Assembly: GCF_051401765.1 (NCBI RefSeq)
Contig: NC_135064.1
Location: 27,316,001 to 27,380,000 of the forward strand
Source: Calliopsis andreniformis
Lineage: Eukaryota > Arthropoda > Insecta > Hymenoptera > Andrenidae
Reading direction: 5' to 3'
DNA length: 64,000 nucleotides
This document shows, in pieces, positions 24,214 to 36,658 of this stretch; position 1 is the stretch's first letter, and each line of letters opens with the position of its first letter. The notes beneath the pieces are model-generated. The model was not told where the DNA came from. It saw nothing but the letters and a program-made list of their open reading frames with translations, and ran no database searches. The translations under genes were made by a program, and so were the position numbers.

Positions 24214-27142
24214 TCGTGACTAACTGTATGGCTCGAGATAATGAGCGAGATTTATTCTATCCCTTAAGTAGTGAGATGCTGCTCTGATTGGGGAGCATTA
24301 TTAAATGATGTAGATTATTAATCCCTATGAAAACCTTTTCTCAAAATGCCTCTTTGATGTAACAGTAACGTATGTATTGTCTGGATTTCGTTAGTTTTAC
24401 TAGACTAATCTAGATTAAAGAAGGGTTTACAGAGGTAGGGTTGGTGCAATGGTAGGTTTAATAGAAAGAAAAATTATGGTTGTACAATGACTTTTCGGGG
24501 AATTTGACCAATTTCTATCAAAAATTTGTCAATGCTTTCGCAATTTCTTTAAATTTTCTTACTTCTTGCCTCCTTAACATGAATTTCCATCTCTTTTCAC
24601 TCCCCCTAGTCACTTTGAATTCCAGGCTTTGAACTCTGTCTTGAAATTGGTGACATTAAATCGCGAAGGTGCGAGCCAATCGCAGTGGCGCTTCCTCCCC
24701 AGCTGGATTTCCAATTCTATCGCTTCGAGTTCGCGTCGGGACGACCACTGCCAATCCATCTGCCGTCTTCTGGCGTCTGACTGCCGTCGAGGAAGTTCGG
24801 TGCGTGCAGCGTGTCTCGCATCGATGTGTATACACACTTCCACGGGTAGTTTCTATGGGATCTAATCGACGAAGTTGTAATTACTTCGTCGACTCCAGAG
24901 ATGAAGACAGAGCGAAGGGTGGGAAGGACAGAGAGGGAAAGCGAGCAGGTGGGGTGCAAGGGTGGGGGCTGGAGACACAGGAAATGGGTGGAACAGAGAC
25001 GATCCAAGACGAAGATAGCGAGGGTGGGACGTAGAGGATGAGGGTGGAGGGGCAGAGCGCTTCACGCAGTTTTATTTTATCGCAAAGCAGCGGAGATATC
25101 GACAGATGTAACGCCACTTCCGCAGACTGTCCCCTGTCTCAGCCCCCCAGCTATCAACCACTTTTCCTCGTTCGTCTTGCGCCCCTTTCGTCCCCACCCC
25201 CTGGCTAAAGGGAGCCCCTTTCTCCGCGCGAGTGTGATTACCGAACACCTTGGAAATCCATTACTTTATATCAGTTTTTCCTAAAAGGTCTCCCCACTGG
25301 CAACGGTTCCTCAGAAACTCCTCCGGATCCTCGGTCAACTACTCACGATCGTCTCTCGCCTTTATCGAAGGGTCGACCTGTTATCTACGGAATTTCTCTC
25401 CACGGACTCGGTTCTTCGGACCTCTCAGCGATAAACTCTACGCGCAAGCGATCCATGGATCTGCGACACTCGACTGCTACTTTAGTCCAGCTGTTGGGAT
25501 ACTTTGGAGTCTTCTGATTTTTTCAAGCACTTCAGTTCTTTCGATGCATTCGATTCTGGGAAGTGTATGGGTTTCTTGGAGTCTTCGTGTTCTCTGGGTT
25601 TTCTGGGTTCTTTGAATTTTCTGAAATCTTCAGGCTCAGTGGATATCAATACCTCAAATTTTTCAGATTTCTCGAGATTTTTCAATGATTTCTTCTTCTC
25701 AATACCTTCAACTTCCCTAAATCGTTATTATTTCGGGTACTTTTATCATTTCCTAAGTTCTTCATACCAGTTTTTCTTCCCACTCTTTCTGGGATTTCCT
25801 CATACTTCTCAAGTTACTTTCTTCCTCAGAATTCTTGAAGTCCTGTCTTAAAATTCCTTTTTGAATACTTTAAATTCCTTTAAGCTTTCTTCAAGTACCT
25901 CAGGTCTCTTACAACTTCTCAAACTTTTTTTATAAACTGTTTCTGCAATTTTCGACCCAACACCAGCTCCACAGACTTAATCATGAACTAAAGTAGAATT
26001 GTCCGCGTTATAATGAAATTTCAAAGTTGAACGCGTGGATCGGAAGCTACTACGTGCAGCGGACAGCGGAATAAACCGAACAACGCGCCAGTAGAAAGTT
26101 CTCGTGGTCCGCCAACAGAAGCAGATTCAAAGCGGTCCTTCAAAAGCCCTTTGATGGCATGCAAATAAAGAGGGAGTTTTTGGTCGCGGGTTAATATGAA
26201 ATCTTAAATCTTCAGGGGCTCTGGAAGGGAGAGTTGAAACGAAACGGAGTTTTATACAGGGTGGTTCAAAAATCCAATCACTCTTCAGCTTGATAGTTGT
26301 CAGGATGCAGCGTTTTTGAAATTTTATAATAAATCTGGTTAACCTTCGTATAGAGCATAGTTCATCTTCTTGATTTAATTTCCGTATTGCGTATGTCCAA
26401 TTCCAGTAATGACTGCATTAAATTTCAATGATATTTGAGACTAGAGTGTTTGATCACGTGCATGTAAACGGAGGTAATGAGTTCACCAGGCATTTAATTA
26501 TTAAATCGTTGACAAAACGAAGGGAATAGAGTACTGTACTCACTGAAATCAACGCATAATTGTACTCTCTTGATATACCAAAGTGATCGCTCATTTTTAA
26601 GATTCCACAAAAAGTAAAATAACTATTAGAAAATATTAAGTTTCATACTACCCACTCATTTAAAAAAAAAAAAGAAAAAGTTCTTTACCTCTAATTCACT
26701 CTTAATTTCTCGGCCCACCCAGTACATCAGCAGCGACGTTCATTGTTAAACCCCCAACGACAGCGGGGCCAGCCATGAACCACGTTCCAAGATTTTCGTT
26801 TAAATTATGAATCGGTCCGCTTCAGACACTCCTGCGGCTCGTCTCTCTTCTATCCTCGTACGCCATCGGCAGAGCCGGCAGTTTGAAGAATTCTCTCTGG
26901 GATAAGAAAGCGGAAGCAAGGAGGAAAGAAGAGAGAGAGGGGAGCCAGAGCCGAGCAGATCGGTCCGTGGAAGAAGAGAGAAGAAAAATGGAGCGAAGCT
27001 TATGCGAAGCCAATTAATTATCGAGCTGCTCTTCTCCTTTCGTCTCTGCGCCACGCTCACCTCTGTCTTCTCCCTTTCCCTCTCGCGAGATATTATTCTC
27101 CGCCGCCACCCGGTAAAATCGACCGTCGACCGAGGGGATTTC

Positions 27143-27166
27143 CCTTCTTCTTCTTCTTCTTCTTCC
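27143..27166. repeat. (CTT)n microsatellite
   Basis: About seven tandem CTT units lie inside a pyrimidine-rich, CpG-rich stretch. Confidence 0.85.
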
Positions 27167-27482
27167 CCTTTGGACCTTATTTATACGAGGCAGAGCGGTT
27201 CTGCCCCCGTGTCGAGTTTTGTATGCCGGAAGAATCCGGCGACGCCCTCCTAATGATGGTATTATGCTCGTTCCGTGAGCTCACGTGATCGCGCCCCCGT
27301 TTCGCAACCCCCTTTCCAACCCCTTCCTCCTCTTTATCCCCCGCCCGCCCCCGCGCCCCTCGCGCTCCATGATCGTTCTTTCGGTTTTCCCCGTCGACAG
27401 GTAAAATTTTCTACTCGTTTAGAAAATTACATGGTCGTCGGTGGTTCGTCTGCTCGCGATTAATTCGTTTTCACTCGTTGTC

Positions 27483-27680
27483 ATGGCGGACTGGAGCAAC
27501 GACTCCTGGGAAACTGTCCCCCGAGAAATTTGCAAGGAAACTCGCTTCTACACCCACATTTCCATGAAGCTACGCGACAGGGAAGATCGAGCGATCGGGA
27601 AACGTGGCTGCGTGACCGCTTGCGGGGGTGGCCTCCATGACACCGAGTCATGCAGCGGCAATTACTTTCTCGATTGGTGA
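27483..27680 (+). CDS. doubtful small open frame of 65 codons
   Basis: An ATG in a reasonable start context (TGTCATGGCG) opens 65 codons ending in TGA. The product is mixed-charge with five cysteines and no recognised family or signal peptide. G/C is about 67 percent at third positions and about 52 percent at second positions, only a mild coding-like contrast for a CpG-rich patch. A donor-like CAG followed by GTAAAA sits about 80 bases upstream, so the ATG could lie within an intron. I list it because it is the most gene-like short frame in 26.8-27.7 kb, but it is probably chance. Confidence 0.15.
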   Translation: MADWSNDSWETVPREICKETRFYTHISMKLRDREDRAIGKRGCVTACGGGLHDTESCSGNYFLDW

Positions 27681-28453
27681 CGTTACGTCGTATTCGTGGT
27701 GCTCTTGTGGCGCGGTAAATTGCGCTCGCAGGAGTGTAATTTTTTAGTGAAAGTGGATGGACAGTCCTTCTGCTACTTACGGCTGTTTAGACGAGCCAAT
27801 TGAAGAGATCATGACAGAAAGAGCTCCTGTCAAATTTTGCAATTTTTTAAATAAGGGCGCATTCTAAAGGCCAAATAAGATATTTGCAACATAATGCAAC
27901 CTACCCCATTAAAAACACGAATTGAACAAGAATGAAAGATGCTATAGTATTTTTTCTGCTCCTCTTGAAAAAGACTGAATTTGAATTTAACGGAGTGAAT
28001 GTTATTTCAAATTCTAATCTAAGCGCGAGATCGTTTGAAATTTAGGTAAAGTTCAAGCCTAGGTTAGGAAGCGATTCAAATCAGGCTAAGATTATCATGG
28101 ATCGATATTCTGGAAAACTTAGTTCATCTCCTGAGCGCTCACGTCACGTCAACTCGACTTGGCCTAGGGCTGCGTTCCCACATCTGTAATGTGTCACGCA
28201 AGGTATCATTAACATATCATACACATGACAGCTTCTGAGAAAAACTACACTGCTTATATGTCAGTTGATAGAACTATCTCTGTCACGAAATATAAAATCC
28301 AATATATGTGAACCTTGAAATTGTACAATCCTTGCTAATGGTTACTATTTTAACCTTCATCTGATATCATGCTTTTGCAAATAATCCACAAATACTTTTT
28401 ATACCGGACAAGAAACCTCGAGTACATATTTTTGAGTAACCAATTTGGGTACC

Positions 28454-28454
28454 C

Positions 28455-28481
<27 letters not shown>
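28454..28481. repeat. (AT)n microsatellite
   Basis: A near-perfect AT dinucleotide run with a single TT interruption. Confidence 0.9.
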
Positions 28482-28485
<4 letters not shown>

Positions 28486-31400
28486 CTCATGAAACTCTAT
28501 TTGAATGCAACCTAAAAAAAGAATTCGCGAACAAGGGGTAACTCAACTAGCTCCATCGAGCAAACCTGCCAAACAATGAAAGCCAACAACCAGAATCCAC
28601 GAATCAGCCCTTTCTCTCGAAACCTAGCGAAACTAGCTTTCTGATTATACCAACACAGCGCCGTCAGAATTCGAAAATTGACGGGGCGAAATCCCTTTCA
28701 ATTTCCACGGTGTCGCCGTAATGGAAGTACAGCGAGGCAGTAACAATACAGGCGCTCGGGCAGCCGCGATTTGGCAGGGTGTATTTGCCCAGCCACGTGA
28801 CTTTCGGCGACATCGGCATCGAAGCAATATGTATCCGCGCGGTTGGCCAACCGTTAATATCGTCAAACGAACGTGACGATGCACCCGCGAGCCGGGGAAA
28901 TGCGCGCCAGTGTAACGTAAATATCGTAGGGGATTCCCTCTATTGATTATGCGTACGAATAGTGCTCTTCTATGATTAGCGCGGCGAATTCACTGCTGGC
29001 AGCGTTATCGACGCGTGTTACCCGCTTCGGGACCTTTCCGGAACACCTTTTACGCTGTACGCTCTGGCAACCACGAAATTTCGCGTGACAGGCTCCCTGC
29101 TTCAGGGGAAACCACAGCTCGCGAATAGTTCTCGCGTTCAAGTATTACAGAATACTCTGTGTAACGTGTTAATATGATACCCTCACGAGAAAACTGTCAC
29201 TAGTGAAAAAGAAAAAAAAGATCTATTTTTTAAAGAGCTTTTTGTGCAATTTATTAAAAACTGAAAATGTTTTGATTTCTAGGAAGTTTCTTATGGGGGG
29301 TTGTTTTTAAGGAAGTAGTGAACCTAGCAATTTATAATGGAATTTTTTTATGTTCCAATTAGATCAAATGCTGTTCTAGAAATGGAAATTAATTCTATCA
29401 TATTTATAACATAGTAGCTATAGTTATTTAAACACTGTACAAGGGTTAAAAGAATGACTATCGTTCATAAACCTAACTCAGGTCCCCTTCAAAGGGCAGG
29501 CACCGAAGCAAGCCCACCCTTTGAACCATGCAACAGCATTCGAACGCTTCACTAGCTGCGAGTTCACCCTTCGAACGTTTATTCCCACTTCCGAATTGCC
29601 TCGATCGGTATAAGTACACGGGCCAGTTACATTCGGCCGCCCAACGATGGACAAGTACAATTGTCGGAGTTCGTGCCGCGTGAAATTAACCCCCAGCTCC
29701 GAAAGCGGGGAGAGATAAATGGTGGACGACGTCGAAAACTGCGACTTTTTGTCGCAGCCTGATAACCTGGCTGCGTCTCGAAAGGCGACTGCAGCTGGTT
29801 CTGCGTTTTAATTACGACCACGAAAGAGACGCGCGGATGGAAACAACAACGGGCACCACTTGCGCTCGTTAATTGGGATACGATTAGAGTCACGTTGGAC
29901 GCGTTCCCAATCCTCGTCACCGACCAATTTCCGATAATACGAAAATCATTTTTCTATGTCATGAATTGACGGGCTTGCGAGAGGGAGAGAGGAGTGATGA
30001 AATAATGAGTAGGCTGCGGATTTTTCTGCAATTCCATATGTTCATAAACACAGTGAAAGAAATCGAACCTAAATAAAAATTTGCTTCATCTTCTAAATAG
30101 TATAATTTCTACTGAATTTTTCATATTTTCTATAGTTTTAAAGATTATAAGCATTCTGTGAATTTTTATACAAATATTTCAAATTTTTAGAAATGTATAA
30201 AAATCCAGTCTAATAATAAAAATGTTTATTTATCGAAAATAATGTGACTTGCGCTGTTTTTCCTTAAGACCATAGAAATTAATACAAAACAGTAGATAGT
30301 ACCTAATATGGGTCAGGCAGCCCAAGAATATGGAATGAGTACAATAGACCGAGGTTTCTTTCTCTGTTAAATTTAAATAATACTTTTGCATTAACTTTAT
30401 TCAAATTCCTCGCAACCTCTACAGTTATTGTGTAATAAACTTCATTTCAAAACTAAAGGATAATGAGACTATTGAAATTCTGATATCGCATTCAAAATTT
30501 ACACATAAATGAGTTATCCAGAGTTATTTCAATTTGAATTCCACTCATCTAAAATGTAGGCAATTCCTACAGCCTTGGAAAAACCGGGAGCACACCGTTA
30601 TTATCGTTAATAATCGCGAATGAAAGCAGAAATGGTTTCATTTAGGGGAATTTGAAGACCGCGAGATAGAAAGTGCGCAAGGAAGTTTCAATTGCGACAT
30701 TAATGCGCGTGAAAGTTGTTTAGCGTGCATCGAACGAAAGATGTCGCGGGCATATTTGCAACTGTTATCATTAGCAAAAATAATACAGCGGTATAACAGG
30801 TTTTTAGCTAATTGGCAGTTTTCAACTTGTCCCCAGGACAACATCTCCCAATGCTCGAATCTCATTTGTAGGAATACGAGAGCCCGATGTTTGCGTGCAT
30901 CTAAAATACGAGATGAAATTGAAGCGAGACAGTCCTGCATAATTGCTCCCCCTCCCCACTTTGCATTGTTAACTTTTAACGATGCGCGCGGATTCGGCAC
31001 GCTTTTCCTATTGGCGCCATGCGCCGTCGGGGTTCCTTTCTAGTTAGATTGCTGGAACACACACTTCGCGATATTGAATTTCCTTCGTTTCCCCGAGGGA
31101 TATGTAAAATAAAACAATGAACCGCCTAATGGTCACGCACGCGTTTATTAAAAACTCATGGAACAATGAAACGCGGTTGCTCGGTCTGAAAATCGTCCGA
31201 CACTCTCGCTTTGCCCATTGATCTCTCTATAAAACGCAGTTATAATTAATATAGTAACATTTCAGTTTAACGTGAAAGGGAAAAATTGTATAGAACAATG
31301 ACAGGAGCACAATGGTCGCGTCTGTATGCGGGTAGAGTGATTCTGGGAAGGTAAACAATCTAAGAGGAAATGTTCAGCTGTTTAATGAATACTCTAATTT

Positions 31401-32322
31401 TAACTACGCTTTTTAGAAGGACTATTTACTAGAACGCCTAATGAATAAATTGAAGAGTGAATCTAAAAATGAAAAACAAAACTGTGCACATTGCCTCACG
31501 TCGATTTACCCATTCCTCTCCATTAGAGCGAGACGCTGGACCGTTTCTGAAATTATCGACAGCGTAACGAAAAATGCATTTAATTATGCGAAGTCACGTT
31601 CGTTCGATCGTCGAGCGTGCATAGATTCCCAGTGTCGAGGGCTTGTAAGCGTGCCCTGTGCACCGTAAATCACCATCGGTCGGCGAATCAACGGATTCAT
31701 AGTTTATTAAAGCGATTTACCGAGGCAGGTTGCCCCGACGTGTCCACGACACACGGCCCCGTTGCTCTTTCCCTAGTCAGGAGACACAGAAATATCGTCG
31801 GCGCCTTGGTCGATCGTCCCTAGGTCAGACACGTATAGCCACCGCGCCTAACTATGATCGATTATTCTTTCAACCCCTTGTTTTTCCGCGAAGTGGGTTC
31901 GTTAGCAGTGTCGTGTAACCGACCCCGTGGCGTTCCGCTCTGATTTATTCAGGGATGCGACACCACCTTTTCCACCGGTCGTACGTCGTTAAAACCGTTG
32001 CTACTGTGCAGCAGCAGACCTCTGTATATTTCGCTTTTGCTGCCTCTCTCCGCTGGCAATACATATATAATCGCGGGATATTCGTCTCTCGTTAAGTCTG
32101 GTACTCGTTATGGGGATCCAGGGAGGAGACAGTGCGCGGGGCTACGGTTTGGCTAGGCGTCACTGCTCCATGCCACTTCGAGCAACTTAACCGAAGCAAT
32201 TAGAAGAGGATTAAACTGCGGACGCGGGGGTGATAAGAGAGAGGCAAAGAAGCTGAGAGATCAGACTTCTGTAATGGTTGTGGGAAACATCGGCAGTGCA
32301 CTAAACAAGTGTCTGCTGGCGT

Positions 32323-32671
32323 CAGGTGTCGGGGAATAGAATAAATTATTGAAGGTAATAGAAATTGATAAGGTGTTATTCTACATGATAAGATAAGAAA
32401 AAAAGGAAGAATGATGAAATTGGATTTAAAGCTTCCTTTTAGAGTTATTAATTGTTGAAGATCCGCGGGAAACGTGTCTGACTTGATTTATTCTACTGAC
32501 AATGCTGCGCCTGAACTGGGTCGCGGACGGCTGCAGTAGAATAAGACAAATGTCAGACATCGTTTAAGCGTTCTTTAAGGGTATTCTTAATAATTAATAA
32601 CTTCGTCATTTTTCAAATAAATTTCTTCTGGAATCCCTTAAAATTTGTGACACTTGTTATCGAACAGCTTG
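32323..32671. mobile_element. fold-back MITE, decayed longer copy (copy C)
   Basis: The right end reads CTTGTTATCGAACAGCTTG, matching the TTATCGAACATTCTG terminus at 10.39 kb. The left side carries GGTGTTATTCTACATG, matching that copy's subterminal block. The inner arms are the best preserved of the family: GTGTCTGACTTGATTTATTC with CTACTG, and CAGTAGAATAAG followed by GTCAGACA, about 35 bases apart. The body is about 100 bases longer than at 10.2 kb because of extra AT-rich sequence. Confidence 0.6.
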
Positions 32672-33189
32672 AATAAATTAATTTTAATGTTTCCTATTCG
32701 GTGTAAAAAATATTTGTGTCGACAGTTTCCAGAATTACTAACTTGAATTTTCTGTACTTACATTACTATAAACAATTTTTCTAACACCATACCAGCTTCT
32801 GGTTCTTACGCCATCAAGAGCCCGCAATCACTTTGTACCAGTCGTTGTGCGGTTGCACTGCAAACTGTAGTTACACATTGTACTTCAAAAGTAAAACCAC
32901 AGTGCCTGAAGTCACTGAAGTTCCACTCTCAATCTTCACCCAAGAGAATATCGCATAATCTGACCTACTTTCGAGCATGGCCCAGTATAAAGGAACGTTT
33001 GATCCCCGGACGTCCATGGAAATTCAAACGACAGAGCCAAAGTGCGAGCACGTATTTAATGGGCTCAGCGCTAGAGTTATCTACTCGATCTATGTGGGGA
33101 CATTTGACTAGGATAACAGTCTATGTGAACGAAACTTCGATTACATATGGAAGCCGACCACGATGATGGAAAAGCACGTTTGATGGCTA

Positions 33190-33470
33190 GGGGCTGTATT
33201 ATGTGAACCTTTTGCAAATAAATATCTGCTTTCCCGGATGTATGTACGTTGAACACCCTTCTTGAGTGAAGGTTATTTTCTTAGGGTGCGTATACCCTAC
33301 GTACGCATTTACGAAGAAATGTCCAGTTCGAAACTTATGTGAACACCCTTTGCAAATAGGAATCCATCCTTTTTTGGATATATGCATTATATCCTTGGCC
33401 AAAGAAGGCCACTTTTTGGGGGCTGTTTATACAGATCCTTCAGAAATAAATGTTAACCCTGTAGATACAG
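33190..33470. repeat. diverged tandem duplication with 136-bp spacing
   Basis: TTATGTGAACCTTTTGCAAAT at 33199 recurs as TTATGTGAACACCCTTTGC at 33335. Downstream blocks also correspond, including CCGGATGTATG with TTGGATATATG and the GAAGGTTATTTTC and GAAGGCCACTTTT regions. The block GGGGCTGTATTA at 33191 recurs as GGGGCTGTTTATA at 33419, which suggests a third partial unit. The 99-codon plus-strand frame here is the repeat read as codons. Confidence 0.55.
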
Positions 33471-33958
33471 ATCCTTTATTTTATACATCCCTTTCCCATA
33501 CAAATATGACCCTTTTGGGACACGGGTGGTCGTATCATTTTTTTAGAGAATATGTGATAAATTGAATGTCTTTCAAATTATTGCTAGAATAATAGAAATA
33601 ACTACGTCAATATTCTTTACTAGTTAGATAAGTTATTTTTACCATCTAAAGCTGATTATAATTAACAAACGAAGATTCAATTACAGTTTCATTATCTCCA
33701 ACTTCACTTTCATTTTAACATCTAAAATTCTAACATCAGTCTACAAATTTCCTCCCAGCTGAAAAAAACCCTAAAGAAGACTCTCGAAAAACACGTACCT
33801 ATCTCCACTACCCCTTCAACCCCACATTTTCACGCTCAGAAGTCCGCAAAAACTTCAGCCCCTTTCACCAAAGAATCCTCCGTAACTAGAAGTGGCGAGC
33901 GCGGCAAGTCGCCTGGACGTCAGCATTCAGTCGAAAATTCCGAATTCCCCAGATATTT

Positions 33959-34435
33959 TCAGCCCGCGCGTCGGCAGCAGGACAGCAAGCTAGCTGGTGC
34001 TATTGAAGCCCCTTTCTCGCTGACCAGCTTCGCGTGCATCCAACGCTCGAAATTTCGATCGGCAGCGGGGCTTTTCGCGAAGTTTCCCGCGATTTTCATG
34101 CGGCACACGGGGCGCCGAAAAACTGGATCGCATGCAAAATTGATCGGTGGGACTGCAGCGAATAGCTGACGCGAGCTAGCTCTGGTCAAGAGTTCGCGGA
34201 CTCGGCGAACTTCGTCCACTCTGTCGAGGAAATTCGATGAAGCGGCTGGCGTCGCCTCGTTTACGCTTCCTTGTCCCGAGACCGTCGCTTTGCTCGCTCT
34301 CCGTCGTCTCTGTTTTGTATTCCCGGCCGATATTGATCCGACGACGTGGCACGCTCGGTTATTACTTTGTGCCCGGCGTTTGTGCCCTGCACGTGGCAGG
34401 CAAAACATTATGCGGCCCTTATTTGCATACATCAT
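33959..34435 (-). CDS. doubtful ATG-initiated open frame of 158 codons
   Basis: This is one of the longest frames in the window that truly begins with ATG. It has 158 codons and is Arg/Ala/Ser-rich, with no recognised domain, signal peptide or membrane segment. Third-position G/C is only moderate (about 58 percent by eye), unlike the exon at 51.1 kb. The upstream edge overlaps a perfect octamer (ATTTGCAT, 34421-34428), which suggests regulatory rather than coding constraint. I judge it non-coding and record it only for completeness. Confidence 0.1.
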   Translation of the reverse strand: MMYANKGRIMFCLPRAGHKRRAQSNNRACHVVGSISAGNTKQRRRRASKATVSGQGSVNEATPAASSNFLDRVDEVRRVRELLTRASSRQLFAAVPPINFACDPVFRRPVCRMKIAGNFAKSPAADRNFERWMHAKLVSEKGASIAPASLLSCCRRAG

Positions 34436-36256
34436 GACTTTTGTTCGTTGACTTAAGCAACGTATTCAGTTGCGGGGTCTCGAGCCGCCAGTGGAGGCAG
34501 ACCATAGTAGACAAGAGCAGACGGTCTGTGCATGGCGAACGCCTTCGCGGGAAGTTCGCGATGGAGAGTCGATTTTTTAACCCTTCAAGGTGGTGTTTAA
34601 GTCCCCCCTCTGTTGCTGCAACCACGGGGCTTAAATACCCCGGAGTTTATGAGCTCAAATCTGTTTTGTACGATTGTGCTTTGAGTGTGTGCTCGAGATA
34701 CGTCTACGCCGCGGCCCTCGGTGAGCGAGAGCGGTCTGGGGCGACTGAGTTCAAGGGGAATCGTTTGGGAGTGGAATTCCAGTCTGAATGCCGTGGCTAT
34801 GCTTGCGGGGGAATTTTGAGAATTTGAATTGAGGGGCTTAGTGGTGCCTTGGTTGGTGAGACTCATTTGGGGTTGCTGAGTATCAGTTATCTGGGGAGGG
34901 AAGAGATTCTGAGGAAACTCCAAAAAAATGCATTTTAGAATCGGCGCATGACACATACTATAGTTGCCAATAAAATTGGACAGTTGCTAAGACTATTAGG
35001 TATTTGTTGAATATTAAAATAAACGTGATACTTTTGAAATATGATACCTAAATACATATAAATTGTCAAAAATCAAAGAATTTCGCCGATCTCCTCACAT
35101 TGATGTGCCTTGCACAGCGAGTTCTCCTCATTTGATCACCGTAGCCAATTTCGTTTCTCGTATGCATTACCGATCCGATCCCCAGTGGCCACCTCTAATT
35201 TTATCCCTAGCGGACCTCAGCAACTTCGCCTCCCTATCACTCCCTAATTTTGTCCCCAGTGGCTGCCACTAATTTCCCCCTGTGTCGTGCACGACAATCT
35301 TGCATAAGAATTACAAACGAAATACAGTGGCGAGCGTTACGTGCGTGCAACAGAGGAAACTTTGTATCGGCTTAATGCAGCACATATTTGCAACTCACGC
35401 CACGTAATATGGTAACGCCGTTACAGTCTGAACTGCGTAAGTATGTGGCAGCGTATGTACAGTCAAAAGGTATAATTTCTGCAGATTTTAAAAATATAAC
35501 GAATTGATCTCTGAGTTTCTTAAGTGTTAGTGTTAGTTGTGAGGTATTTGTATATTTAAGGTATTTATAAAAAATAGTTATTTTGTCTTGACTCTCCAAA
35601 GTAAAAAAAGAGCTTGAATCCCAAGATTAAACCTTGATCAATGGCCCACAAGTGGAATCAAAAAGTGCTCTCAGGCTTGTACATAATGCACTCGTGCTCC
35701 ATAAATGAATATATTTTGAAAACAGTGTTAAATGGAACGAACCACACGCGTGCTTCTATCACATAAACCATCACGTTCGCGCAATAATTTCAAACAACTT
35801 TCCTGCAACTCACAAGCAAATACGCCGTTATCTACCACACAGACCCAACGACCTCATAACTCAATTACCCAACGCAATGTCTATTCAACTTGGCACATTT
35901 CACCGCGAATTGCGTAAAAAAATAAACGGACAGTTCGACGGAATGACAATTTCAAAAGCATGGAGAATAGATATATTCCAAAAATTGAAAAGAGCCGAAG
36001 GGGACGATAATCGCTCTGAACGACCGGGTTCGCTGTTACCATTCGCGGATCGATTTGAAAAAATAAAAAGCCTGCTTATTAATATTCCGCGTTTCGCAGC
36101 TTATACCGTATTTCCATAACCAATTAATTTGCGTCAGTTTCACGGGCTCTCGATACCGTTATCGATCTGCCGACCGTTGCCAATCCCGATTTCCGCGTGC
36201 ATTGTCTTCGTGGTCGCGTCGCGTCGAAAATAACCTGACCTGACCATCGAGAAATA

Positions 36257-36658
36257 TATACAGGCTGTTACAAAGTAGGATCTGAAACTTTAGAGATTTA
36301 GGGAGTGGTCACCTCATCGCCATCGATCGACATTTACTAACTAAACTTCAGACATAGAAATGACATGATGTATATAGTCAATTATATCTAAAAAATGATC
36401 ATATTATTTACATATTGTCTACTATGACTTAGTTTTTAGATATAATTATTGTATTGAACCTGTCCGTATATTTCATGTTCGAAATTTAGTCGGCCTCATC
36501 AGAATGAGTCAAAAATGTTCATTTAATATGGATCCTAAAATTAATTCTATTGATGAAAACTGAACTTTAGGGACTTATAGTACTTACTAATCAAAAGAAG
36601 GTAAAAAGTCTCTACTCAGCATAGATAGATTTTCACATATTTTGAGACATCCTGTATA
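36257..36658. mobile_element. TA-flanked MITE with an internal inverted repeat
   Basis: The left end TATACAGGCTGTTACAAAGT pairs with TATACAGGATGTCTCAAAAT read from the right end, matching about 15 of 20 positions. Both edges carry TATA, which fits TA target duplications. Inside, a 15-base perfect inverted repeat (AATTATATCTAAAAA at 36380-36394 and its complement at 36433-36447) surrounds a 38-base loop. The body is AT-rich and has no open frame. Confidence 0.7.

Larger units (their letters stand above)
24224..32322. other. gene-free stretch with several CpG-rich and strand-skewed patches
   Basis: 24.65-25.05 kb is CpG- and purine-rich. 25.48-25.96 kb is T/C-rich with a low-complexity Phe/Ser frame. 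A solitary element end TACAGGGTGGTTC lies at 26255 and an octamer at 26159. 26.8-27.7 kb is CpG-rich. A short hairpin TTCAAAGGGC...CACCCTTTGAA lies near 29.49-29.53 kb. AT-rich DNA at 30.0-30.6 kb shows nothing. The only frame listed from here is the small one at 27.5 kb. Confidence 0.5.
32672..36256. other. gene-free stretch apart from a tandem duplication
   Basis: A CpG-rich patch spans 33.9-34.8 kb and includes an octamer at 34421. AT-rich DNA elsewhere shows nothing. Open frames on both strands of 34.2-34.9 kb overlap one another and lack bias. Confidence 0.5.
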
